Below are positions 26,951 through 35,540 of a DNA stretch of 64,000 bases, piece by piece. The notes under the pieces were generated by a model, which made no database searches, was not told the DNA's origin, and saw only the letters and a list, made by a program, of their open reading frames with translations. Location: positions 1 to 64,000 of the forward strand of contig JBFWOF010000015.1 in NCBI GenBank assembly GCA_050250665.1, in the 5' to 3' direction. The translations under genes were made by a program, and so were the position numbers. The stretch's first letter is position 1, and each line of letters opens with the position of its first letter. Source of the stretch: JADKFD01 sp050250665. Its GTDB lineage: Bacteria > Pseudomonadota > Gammaproteobacteria > Xanthomonadales > SZUA-5.

Positions 26951-28183
26951 ATGGACTTTTCCTACACGCCCAAGGTCGAAGAACTGCGCAGGCAAGTGCA
27001 GTCTTTCTACGAACTACACATCCTGCCGCTGGAGGATCAGGTCGAGCAGGAGATTCTGGAGAATCGCCGCCAGGGCAGGGCGTGGACGCCGATCAGCCTG
27101 TTCGAGGACCTCAAGGCCAGAGCCCGCGCGCAAGGTCTCTGGAACCTGTTCCTGCCGAAGTCCGAACGGGCCCCGCAGGGGCTGTCGAATCTGGAATACG
27201 CGCCGCTGTGCGAGATCATGGGCCGCACCCTGTGGGCGCCGGAGATCTTCAATTGCAGCGCGCCGGACACCGGCAACATGGAAGTGCTTGAACGCTACGG
27301 CACCGAGGCCCAGAAGGATCGCTGGCTGGAGCCGCTGCTCGCCGGTCAGATCCGCTCGGCCTTCCTGATGACCGAGCCGGCGGTGGCCTCATCCGACGCC
27401 ACCAACATCGAGTGCTCGATACGCCGGGAGGGCGACGAGTACGTCATCAACGGACGCAAGTGGTACTCCTCCGGCGCCGGCGATCCGCGCTGCGCGGTCT
27501 ACATCGTCATGGGCAAGACCGATCCCAACGAGTCCAGGCATCGACAGCAGTCGATGATTCTGGTGCCCGCCGACGCCCCCGGCATCGAGGTGATCCGTCC
27601 GGTCACGGTCTTCGGCTACGACGAAGCCCCGCACGGCCACATGGATATCCGTCTGACCGATGTGCGCGTGCCCGCCGAGAACATCCTGCTGGGCGAAGGC
27701 CGTGGCTTCGAAATTGCCCAGGGCCGCCTCGGTCCCGGTCGCATCCACCACTGCATGCGCACCATCGGCATCGCCGAGCGTGCGCTCGAAGCCCTGTGCC
27801 AGCGGATCACCACGCGGGTGGCCTTTGGCCGCAAGATCAGCGAATTCTCGGTCTGGCACGAGCGCATCGCCGAGGCCCGCTGCATGATCGAACAGGCTCG
27901 TTTGCTGACGCTGAAAGCGGCCGACATGATGGACAAGGTCGGCAACAAGGCGGCCCGCAGCGAGATCGCGATGATCAAGGTGGTGGCACCGACCATGGCT
28001 TGCCAGATCATCGACTGGGCCATCCAGGCCCATGGCGGCGCCGGTGTCAGCGGCGACTTCCCGCTGGCGCACGCCTACGCCATGGTGCGCACGCTGCGCC
28101 TGGCCGATGGCCCGGACGAGGTCCATCGCGACATGATCGCCAAACTCGAACTGGCCCGGCACACCGTCGTGTCAGCGCACTGA
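26951..28183 (+). CDS. Acyl-CoA dehydrogenase (ACAD10/11-like)
   Basis: FAD enzyme of 410 residues that introduces an alpha-beta double bond into an acyl-CoA. Family blocks: LFLPKSERAPQGLSNLEYAPLCEIMGR; the FAD/substrate loop FLMTEPAVASSDATNI; INGRKWYSSGAGDP; GPGRIHHCMRTIGIAERAL; VAFGRKISEFSVWHERIAEAR; and QAHGGAGVSGDFPLAHAYAMVRTLRLADGPDEVH. I chose ATG 26951, which has AGAGGAT upstream. A TTG start at 26903 would lie inside the operator-like palindrome. The IclR regulator follows after 13 bp. Confidence 0.92.
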   Translation: MDFSYTPKVEELRRQVQSFYELHILPLEDQVEQEILENRRQGRAWTPISLFEDLKARARAQGLWNLFLPKSERAPQGLSNLEYAPLCEIMGRTLWAPEIFNCSAPDTGNMEVLERYGTEAQKDRWLEPLLAGQIRSAFLMTEPAVASSDATNIECSIRREGDEYVINGRKWYSSGAGDPRCAVYIVMGKTDPNESRHRQQSMILVPADAPGIEVIRPVTVFGYDEAPHGHMDIRLTDVRVPAENILLGEGRGFEIAQGRLGPGRIHHCMRTIGIAERALEALCQRITTRVAFGRKISEFSVWHERIAEARCMIEQARLLTLKAADMMDKVGNKAARSEIAMIKVVAPTMACQIIDWAIQAHGGAGVSGDFPLAHAYAMVRTLRLADGPDEVHRDMIAKLELARHTVVSAH

Positions 28184-28196
28184 GCCGGAGCTCCGC

Positions 28197-29015
28197 ATGG
28201 GCAAGCCACGCCGCAGCGCTGACACTTTCGAGCTACCGATCGATGCCAGCCACCCGCAGTTCGTCAACGTGGTCGGCCGCGCCTTCTCGATCCTGCGTTG
28301 CTTCGAGCACGGCGACGGCCACCTCGGCAATCAGGACATCGTGCGCCGCACCGGGCTGCCCAAACCCACGGTGTCGCGGCTGACCTTCACGCTGGCGGCG
28401 CTCGGCTATCTGGAGTACTCGCCGAGCCTGGAAAAGTACGCGCTGGGACCGGCGGTGCTGTCGCTCGGCCACGCCTTCGTCAAGAGTCACGACGTGGTCA
28501 CCGTGGCGCGCCCGCTGATGCGCGAACTGGCCGAATACACCAAGTCGGCGGTCATGCTCGGCGCTGCCGATGGCCGGCGCATGGTGCTGCTTGAAGTGTT
28601 TCAGGGCGACGACACTTTCCACCTCAAGCTCGATCCCGGCGCCCGTGTGCCGCACGGCTCTACGGCCCTCGGCCGCGCCGACCTGGCGGCCAGGCCGCAA
28701 GCCGTGTTCGACCGCCATCTGGCCGAAATCGAAAGCGAATGCGAACCCGAGCAATGGCCGAGAATCCGCGCCGGCATCGTCCGAGCGCGCGAGGACTACG
28801 AGAACTACGGTTTCTGTTTTTCCCTGGGCGACTGGAACCCCGACGTCTTCGCCGTCGGCGTACCCATGGTCTCCGCCGACCGCAGCCGCATCCTGGCCTT
28901 CAACTGCAGCGGCCGCGTTACCGCCGTGAACCGCGACAAGCTGCTCCACGATTTCGGACCGAAACTGGTCGCACTACGCAACAGCGTCTTCGACCAGACC
29001 GGCGGGCGTTTCTGA
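28197..29015 (+). CDS. IclR-family transcriptional regulator
   Basis: Regulator of 272 residues. The N-terminal winged helix reads NVVGRAFSILRCFEHGDGHLGNQDIVRRTGLPKPTVSRLTFTLAALGYLEY, and an IclR effector-binding domain follows (VARPLMRELAEYTKSAVMLGAADGRRMVLLEV ... HGSTALGRADLA ... FSLGDWNPDVFAVGVPM). GGAG stands 7 bp before the ATG. It is the second gene of the acyl-CoA dehydrogenase unit, so it probably controls that unit and the divergent SDR pair through the two palindromes upstream. The effector is likely an acid or acyl-CoA intermediate of the pathway. Confidence 0.92.
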   Translation: MGKPRRSADTFELPIDASHPQFVNVVGRAFSILRCFEHGDGHLGNQDIVRRTGLPKPTVSRLTFTLAALGYLEYSPSLEKYALGPAVLSLGHAFVKSHDVVTVARPLMRELAEYTKSAVMLGAADGRRMVLLEVFQGDDTFHLKLDPGARVPHGSTALGRADLAARPQAVFDRHLAEIESECEPEQWPRIRAGIVRAREDYENYGFCFSLGDWNPDVFAVGVPMVSADRSRILAFNCSGRVTAVNRDKLLHDFGPKLVALRNSVFDQTGGRF

Positions 29016-29118
29016 GTGTCGCGGCTGAGGCATGGCCCCAGGGGATGACGACGCGAAGCGACTCGCCATGAGCGCATGTCGCAAGTTGTCGATGCGTCAT
29101 CAGCGTGGGTGCAACGCC

Positions 29119-29268
29119 GGCTTTGTTCACCTGCAGGAGCGCCCTCGCGGCGCGAACTCTAGAGCGGACGGGCGGCTTGCCGGTCGCGACGCGAGGTCGC
29201 TCCTACGGGCAATCTGCTGGTTCATGGCCGATAGGCCGTTTCGGGCCGAAACAGGTGGCTCGCAACAC
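29119..29268 (+). repeat. Composite dispersed repeat (family B), copy 1
   Basis: Runs from GGCTTTGTTCACCTG through GGAGCGCCCTCGCGGCGCGA, CGAGGTCGCTCCTACGGGC and GTTTCGGGCCGAAACAGG to TGGCTCGCAACACG. Homologous copies lie at 41370-41540 (same orientation) and 60583-60751 (inverted). This copy has a shortened middle. It fills most of the 29016-29343 gap, where I see no gene. Confidence 0.8.
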
Positions 29269-29343
29269 GTTCGCTTCCGAGAGGTTATGGAATCTCCATT
29301 GATTGCCTGATTCCGGCCCGGACAAGGCCCGGTACCTGTTCCG

Positions 29344-32300
29344 CTACTCCCAGCATATCCGTGCCGGATCGGTGATCGAACTTTGGACTCCAAAACGGCC
29401 AATCGCCGTCGCCGGCTGGTGTGCCAGGCTGTCGGCATCGTCCTTGCTGGAGCCGGCGGGGGCGAGGATTCCGATCCAGGCGTTGCGCTGGCTGCGCTTC
29501 GCCGCGAGCAGGGCAATGTCGGCAATATCGACGACCTGCTCCCAGCTGAGCATCTCGGGATCAGCTGGAAGCCAAGGGAAAGCGGCATAGCCAATGCTGC
29601 AGGTCTTTTTCAAGATGCGGCCACCAGGCAGCTCGAATTCGTGTGCCTCGATCTGCGAACGCACGCGCTCGGCCGCCTTGCTCGCCTGGGCTCTGTCCAC
29701 AAAGCGCGAAAGGACCAGGAACTCCTCGCCGCCCCATCGAAGCAGGATGTCGGACGGCCGGAATGCCTGACGCAACAACTCAGCGAATTGCACCAATACC
29801 GCGTCGCCAGCGGCGTGACCGTGTTGATCATTGACTGCCTTGAACCGATCAATATCAACGAGGAAGAACACCATATCGTGATTCTTCTCCCCCGCTGCCA
29901 CCGCCTGCACACTGCGATCCACGTCCGCCTGGATGTGTTCCTGCAGGTAGCGGCGATTGCGCAGCCCAGTCAGCGGATCGGTCAAGCTGGCTTGCTCGAC
30001 CTGCCTCATCGCCTGTTCCAGCTCGACGGTGCGTGCCTGAACCATGGCGTGCAGTTTTTGTTGCGCGGCGTGCAGTTGCCGCACGCGCAATCGGTAGGTC
30101 AAGTAGAGCAACAGCAGTACGACCATTGCCACCAAGCTCTTGAACAGCGCAGTTTGATACCAGGATGGCTGTTGCTCGACGTCGATGGTGAGCTGCTGGG
30201 TTGCCCACTTGCCCAGGCGATTGCTGCCACGCACCTGCAGCTCATAGCTACCGGGGTCGAGATTGGTATAAGTCGCAATGCGCCGGTCTGAGGCTGCGGT
30301 CACCCAGTCCCGGTCGTAAGGATCCAGGCGGAAGGCGTACTTGTTTTTCTTTGGGTCCGTGTAATCCAGGGCGGCAAAACCAATGCTGAAACTGCGCGTG
30401 CCGGGCGGCAGGACCAACACCGCTGGCGGAACCAGGGACTGGCCGTCGACGCTGGCCTCGGTGATCACCAGCGGTGGATCGTAGTCCCAGGGCTCAAGCT
30501 TGTCCGCGTCCACCACGACCAGCCCATTGCTGCCGCCGTAAAGCATGCGGCCGTCCGCCAATTGCGCATAGGCACGAATCCAGGATGTCCCCAGATCCAG
30601 TCCGTCGGCCAGCCCGAAAAACTGCAGCGACCAGACTTCGGGAACCACCATGTTGGATTCAGAGGTCCAGATGCGCCCCTGATTGTCCTCCAGCATGTTG
30701 GTTCCCAAGCCGTTCCCTGGTCGACCCAGGCGTGTCGTGATCGAGTCGAACTCTGCTCGATCGCCGTCCCAGCTGCGCATGAGCTCCAGACCCTTGGCGG
30801 TGCTCACCCACAGCCGATCCTGTCGATCCACCAACAGGCCATTGACATCCGTGCCCGCCAGAGAACCGATGCGATCGGGGTCATCGGCGATCAAGCGCAA
30901 CCTCGATTCACCCGGTCGCAGAGCGAACAAGCCAGTCTCCGCCCCCACCCACAGGGTGCCGGCGCCGTCGACCACCAGTGCATCGATCTGTTGCTCAAAC
31001 GGCACATCGGGTGCCGCATCGCTGTCGACCGTATGAAATTGCTCGGTGCCGACGTCGAATCGATTCAAGCCACCGCTGGTGCCGATCCAAAGGTTGCCAT
31101 CGGCCATCGGCAATATCCGATGTACATAGTTGTTGAGCAGACCATCATCCCGGCTGTAGCGCTTGAATTCCTGCTTACCTTCCCGAAGTCGATAGAGTCC
31201 GGTCTGACGCGTCCCCACCCAGACCGTGTGGTCGATCGCCTGGGCCAGCGCCGTCACGCTGCCGTCAGCCAACGCCCGCGGATTCTCTGGATCGGCCCGA
31301 AATCCGCCGATCACACCGTGTTCCATGTCCAGCAGATCAATGCCATTGCTGCTCGTTCCCACCCAGACCATGCCGTCCTTGGCGACCATGATCGAAGCCA
31401 CGTCACCGGCACTCAGGGCCTTGCTGCGTATCGAGCTGGGACGCAGCATGCGGAAGGCTTCATTGCGTACATTGCAGTAGCGCAAGCCGGCGCCCCAGGT
31501 GCCCACCCAGAGCAGACCGCTCTGGTCGACCAACAGGGGCCCGATTTCATCACTGCCGATGCCGGTGGCAACCATCGGATCTGCGCGCAAATGACCAATG
31601 ACCTGGCGCGTATTCAAGTCGACCAGATTCACCCCGCCCCCGTAGGTGGCGATCCAGAGCTGATCTTCCTGACTCTGCGCAATCCCGGTCACCCAGGGGT
31701 GGGACAAGGCATCGCTTGCCTGCGCACTTTGTGGCAGCCAGTTGACCTTGAGCGAAATCGGGTCCAACCAACCGCCCCCGTTTTCAGGCGTTCCGAACCA
31801 GATCTGGCCCCGAGTGTCCTGAAACAGCCGCAGCAAGTTCTTGCCGACCAGCGACTCTGACGCGTTGTTGACCGCGCCAATGGTCTCGAACTCGACGCTC
31901 CCCTTGCGGCGTCGATTCAGACCATTCCAGCTGCCTACCCACAAATCACCGCGCTGATCGATCAACAACGAGCGAATGCGATCGTCATTGATGGTGCTCT
32001 GGTCATGGTCCTGATGGCGATAGTGGACAAATTTGCCCGAATGCCGATCCCAATAGTCCAGCCCCGCATTCGTGCCCACCCACATGCCGCCGTCCGGATC
32101 ACTGACCATCGCATCGACCCGGTTGTTGCTCAAGGAATCAGGCTGCTCGTCGGAATGCGCATGGTTGGTGAACCGATCCGTTGTCGGATCGTAGATCGAT
32201 ACACCGCTGTTCAAAGTGCCGATCCAGAGCCGCCCGTCGCTGGCAATCGCCAGCGAACGCACATACTTGCCGCCGAGCGAGCTCGGATCGTTGATGTCCT

Positions 32301-32517
32301 GTGCGTAGAAGGCGAACTGATAACCGTCATAGCGCACCAGCCCGTCCTGGGTGCCAATCCACAACAACCCACGCGCGTCCTGCGCCAATGCCGTCACGAT
32401 TCCAATCGACCGGGTGCCGTCGTCGACGTGTACGAATACACGGTCGTCGTCGAGTAGCGACGCGTAGGTCGGAAGGGCAAGGAAAAGCAGGACCGCAGCA
32501 CCCAGCAGCCGGATCAT
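29344..32517 (-). CDS. Two-component-regulator-propeller/Y_Y_Y sensor with GGEEF diguanylate cyclase
   Basis: Membrane-anchored sensor of 1,057 residues that should make cyclic di-GMP. A signal peptide (MIRLLGAAVLLFLALPTYAS) leads into about 14 propeller blades of the kind LLWIGTQDGLVRYDG or GNLWIGTSGGLNRFD up to about residue 690. A Y_Y_Y-type domain follows (FSIGFAALDYTDPKKNKYAFRLDPYDRDW), then one transmembrane helix (LVAMVVLLLLYLTYRL). The cyclase domain has the active-site GGEEF at 929-933 with an I-site RPSD five residues before it, so product inhibition is expected. Diguanylate cyclases fused to such propellers usually sense carbohydrates or periplasmic signals. It stands alone. Confidence 0.9.
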   Translation of the reverse strand: MIRLLGAAVLLFLALPTYASLLDDDRVFVHVDDGTRSIGIVTALAQDARGLLWIGTQDGLVRYDGYQFAFYAQDINDPSSLGGKYVRSLAIASDGRLWIGTLNSGVSIYDPTTDRFTNHAHSDEQPDSLSNNRVDAMVSDPDGGMWVGTNAGLDYWDRHSGKFVHYRHQDHDQSTINDDRIRSLLIDQRGDLWVGSWNGLNRRRKGSVEFETIGAVNNASESLVGKNLLRLFQDTRGQIWFGTPENGGGWLDPISLKVNWLPQSAQASDALSHPWVTGIAQSQEDQLWIATYGGGVNLVDLNTRQVIGHLRADPMVATGIGSDEIGPLLVDQSGLLWVGTWGAGLRYCNVRNEAFRMLRPSSIRSKALSAGDVASIMVAKDGMVWVGTSSNGIDLLDMEHGVIGGFRADPENPRALADGSVTALAQAIDHTVWVGTRQTGLYRLREGKQEFKRYSRDDGLLNNYVHRILPMADGNLWIGTSGGLNRFDVGTEQFHTVDSDAAPDVPFEQQIDALVVDGAGTLWVGAETGLFALRPGESRLRLIADDPDRIGSLAGTDVNGLLVDRQDRLWVSTAKGLELMRSWDGDRAEFDSITTRLGRPGNGLGTNMLEDNQGRIWTSESNMVVPEVWSLQFFGLADGLDLGTSWIRAYAQLADGRMLYGGSNGLVVVDADKLEPWDYDPPLVITEASVDGQSLVPPAVLVLPPGTRSFSIGFAALDYTDPKKNKYAFRLDPYDRDWVTAASDRRIATYTNLDPGSYELQVRGSNRLGKWATQQLTIDVEQQPSWYQTALFKSLVAMVVLLLLYLTYRLRVRQLHAAQQKLHAMVQARTVELEQAMRQVEQASLTDPLTGLRNRRYLQEHIQADVDRSVQAVAAGEKNHDMVFFLVDIDRFKAVNDQHGHAAGDAVLVQFAELLRQAFRPSDILLRWGGEEFLVLSRFVDRAQASKAAERVRSQIEAHEFELPGGRILKKTCSIGYAAFPWLPADPEMLSWEQVVDIADIALLAAKRSQRNAWIGILAPAGSSKDDADSLAHQPATAIGRFGVQSSITDPARICWE

Positions 32518-32856
32518 TGCACGCGGATCACCAATGACGGCACTACAGATTACGTCAATTCTCGGGGCTGAGGCGCGCCCGGATCCGACGTGACATCCGT
32601 GTTCGAGGATGGATTTGAATCAGTCAACGAGACAGCGCAGAACGGGCCGCGCGGCCGCTGCAACATCTCTTGGAAATCGCGGTCGCCCCCAGACTTCACG
32701 CTGAGGCCTAGCGTTGACGGATATCCGGCAGAACTGGTGAGCCAGCGCGGCCAGCCTAAAATTGACATAATCTTTGTTAGGCGCACTGATAGCAGGCCCG
32801 TATTCGGCTCGCCGTTCGCCCCAGTCACCCGCCCGACGGCCCCATCCCAGGACCCG
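32518..32856. other. Intergenic region without a recognisable gene
   Basis: 339 bp between the leftward cyclase start and the leftward end of the WNG-repeat gene. There is a TTGACA at 32762-32767 without a convincing matching -10. A rightward frame near 32600 reads VFEDGFES, resembling the FxxGFE tag, but it has no coding frame before it and continues without a nearby stop. I see no RNA gene. Confidence 0.5.
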
Positions 32857-35277
32857 TCACTCGAACGAGTCTGCAAAAATCCCGATCTCAGCGCAGTTGG
32901 TTCCGCCAGTCACCAGGTGCGTGTACAGCTCGGACTTGCTGGGTTGCCAAGTGGTAGTTCCGTCGGTGCCGCCCATGTAGTTGGCGGTCAGCCAGCGTGG
33001 GCATCCGCGGGTCCATTGAATGGTGCATTGTGCCTGCGCCGTGGTTCCATTGATCGGCACCAGATCGAGATCCGTACAGGCGCCGCCGGGAACACCGCTG
33101 ACGGTCACGTATCCGACGGTCGGTGCGGTCAGTCCGGTGATCTCCACGGAAATCTGGACGCTCTGCCCGATCGCCGACGGTGCTGGCGAGCTGGCGGTGA
33201 TCGCTGTCTGGGTCTGTTGCGCCGGACCATAGGCGGCGATGTAGGGTGTGATCAGGTTTCCGGCGCGGTGGAAATTGCCGCTGGCCAGTAACTGTCCCTG
33301 GTAGACGAAGAGCTTGGCGATGCCAATGTCGAAACTCGCACCCACCGGGCTCCAGGCATTGCCATCCCAGCGTGATACCGGGATGTCGCTGCCGTCGGGA
33401 TTGGACCCAGCCGCCAGCAAGGCATTCTCGTAGACCACCAGCGAGTAGACGCGGTGGCTGAGGCCCGGCAGTGCAATCCAGTGGGTGCCTTCCCAGCGAA
33501 ACACGCTGTTCCCCGATGCCGAACCGCTGGGTCCGGCACTGCCGTAGAGCTCATTGCCAAGGACTGCCAGCGCCGGCATTTCGCGGCTGGGCTGGGTTCC
33601 GAGCGGTTCCCAGCTCTGACCGTTCCAGCGCACGGCGTTGTATTCATCGACGCTGAAAGGGTCATAGCCGGACGCGACCAGCTGGCCGTTGTGGATGATC
33701 ATCGCCCACACCACTCCCAGGGGCCGGGGTCCGAAGGGCACCCAGGCACTGCCGTTCCAGCGGGCGACGTTCTCGAGCGGGGTGGCACCGGCATACCTCA
33801 TCTCCCCGCCAGCAAGCAGTTCGCCGTTGTAGATGATCAAATCGTAAACGTAGCCACCGATGACGCTCCCCATCGGAATCCAGTTGTTGCCATCCCAGCG
33901 CATGACGCGGCTGGTCGGATCGCCATTGCCATCCGTGCCGAAGGGCCCAGCAGCGACGATCTGCGATTCGAACACGGTCACGGCATAACCGTGATTGCCG
34001 AGGCCGGTGCCCAGGGCTTCCCATCCGGCACCGGTCCAACGCGCCACACCCTGGGAGAGCAGGCCATTGCCCCCGCGAAATCTGCCGGCGGCAATCAGGC
34101 TGCCTTCATGCTCGACGACATCAATGACCGTCCCATCGATGCCTGCACCCAGCGCCGCCCAGGTCGAGCCATTCCAGCGCGCAGCTCGGTTGGCAGCAGT
34201 ATTGCCGGCGCGGCCAAACACGCCGCCCACATAGAGCTGTCCCTGCCAACCAAAGGCGCTGTAGACGATCCCGTCGGTGCCGCCGCCGACCGGCACCCAG
34301 GCGCCGCCGGTCCAATGCATGACGCCGCCATTCGTGCCTGTAGTCCCGGCGTAGAGCTCGCCATCGACGTCGACCAACGCTTCCGCCCGGTTCAAAGCCC
34401 CGAGCGGTCCCCAGCTGCTGCCGTTCCAGTGCGCCACGCGACTGGTGGTTCCGCCGCTTCCATAGGTAAACAGACCACTCGCAATCAGTTCGCCCTGATG
34501 AACGGCCAGTTCCATCACCCAGCCGGGCAAACCAGTACCGATGGACTGCCACTCGCTGCCATCCCACTGCGCCACGTACCGGATCTGGCGCGTATCGAAG
34601 GTGCGGAAGTTGCCGCCCGCCACCAGACTACCGTTGTAGACGGCCAGCGCCGAAACCGGTTGATCGAAGCCAGAACCAACTGCCACCCAGCTACTACCGG
34701 TCCAACGCGCTACGGTCCAGGGAATCGAGTTCAAGTTGCCGCTGGCATACAGCACACCGCCGAGTACCGTGGTCGTCGAACAATCTCGAAAATCAGCACC
34801 CATGTCGGCCCAGCGATGCCCGTTCCAGCGCGCAATGCCATTGACCAGCACGCCACCGGCGCGATTGAAGGAGCCACAGACCACCAACTCGTCGTCAATT
34901 GCAGCGATCGAGGACACCGAGCCGTTGAGGCCGCTGCCCAGCGCCGACCAACTCACGCCATTCCAGCGTCCGATCCCGTTGACCGCGATTCCGCCCGCCG
35001 TGGTGAAAATGCCGCCAGCGGAATTGTTGTGAGCCCCGACATAGAGCGCCTCGCCGCTACCGTCGTCCCAGACCGCAAAGGCACCTACGGTGCCACTCGG
35101 GCCCGAGGGTTCGGAGAATGTCGCGTTCCAGTCGACAACCGTTCCGGATGGAACTGCGGTGGATTTGTCGGCAAGGCGCTCGGCGCTGACCAAGTTGGAG
35201 AACACCGCCATGCACACCAGCACACAGACGCGAGCAATACCGACGCCGTTCAACGGGCGCGAGAGACTGGCTGACAT
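32857..35277 (-). CDS. Secreted WNG-repeat (propeller-like) protein with FADSFE tag
   Basis: Exported protein of 806 residues and unknown function. A signal peptide (about 1-32, MSASLSRPLNGVGIARVCVL onward) is followed by some 13 repeats of about 45-50 residues. Their core is VARWNGSxWxxLGxG followed by a LxVYxGxLxAGGxF strand (WNGVSW, WNGHRW, WTGSSW, WDGSEW, WEGTHW). This is a kelch- or Rax2-like propeller pattern. An Ig-like domain at about 690-790 (SAIGQSVQISVEITGLTAPTVG) resembles bacterial Ig3-type folds. The protein ends IFADSFE, a variant of the C-terminal motif seen in other secreted proteins here. No enzymatic motif was found. Confidence 0.8.
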   Translation of the reverse strand: MSASLSRPLNGVGIARVCVLVCMAVFSNLVSAERLADKSTAVPSGTVVDWNATFSEPSGPSGTVGAFAVWDDGSGEALYVGAHNNSAGGIFTTAGGIAVNGIGRWNGVSWSALGSGLNGSVSSIAAIDDELVVCGSFNRAGGVLVNGIARWNGHRWADMGADFRDCSTTTVLGGVLYASGNLNSIPWTVARWTGSSWVAVGSGFDQPVSALAVYNGSLVAGGNFRTFDTRQIRYVAQWDGSEWQSIGTGLPGWVMELAVHQGELIASGLFTYGSGGTTSRVAHWNGSSWGPLGALNRAEALVDVDGELYAGTTGTNGGVMHWTGGAWVPVGGGTDGIVYSAFGWQGQLYVGGVFGRAGNTAANRAARWNGSTWAALGAGIDGTVIDVVEHEGSLIAAGRFRGGNGLLSQGVARWTGAGWEALGTGLGNHGYAVTVFESQIVAAGPFGTDGNGDPTSRVMRWDGNNWIPMGSVIGGYVYDLIIYNGELLAGGEMRYAGATPLENVARWNGSAWVPFGPRPLGVVWAMIIHNGQLVASGYDPFSVDEYNAVRWNGQSWEPLGTQPSREMPALAVLGNELYGSAGPSGSASGNSVFRWEGTHWIALPGLSHRVYSLVVYENALLAAGSNPDGSDIPVSRWDGNAWSPVGASFDIGIAKLFVYQGQLLASGNFHRAGNLITPYIAAYGPAQQTQTAITASSPAPSAIGQSVQISVEITGLTAPTVGYVTVSGVPGGACTDLDLVPINGTTAQAQCTIQWTRGCPRWLTANYMGGTDGTTTWQPSKSELYTHLVTGGTNCAEIGIFADSFE

Positions 35278-35540
35278 ATTGAGGAACCTTGGGATTGACC
35301 GTGTGGAAACGGCTCAGAGCCTGATCCTAGCTCAAAAAACAGACCTTGCGTTACAGTTGATGACTCAGTGCTTCGCTGGGTTTGCGCGGAGTTCGTAGCC
35401 CTGCTCGACTGGCAATGATTGATGCACCGGCAATCGCGATCCGCGGCATTGTGCAACACCCTGCCCTGATCGCCGACACTCTCTTCGCGTGCGAACCGAC
35501 CTGATGCAGACTATGGCGATCCCTGTCAGGGAGCAGTCAT

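Noticed and set aside
32593..32625. Rightward VFEDGFES as a remnant of an FxxGFE protein
   Set aside because: An in-frame stop lies just upstream, no similarity extends beyond it, and no stop follows the motif as in the real tags; probably chance.
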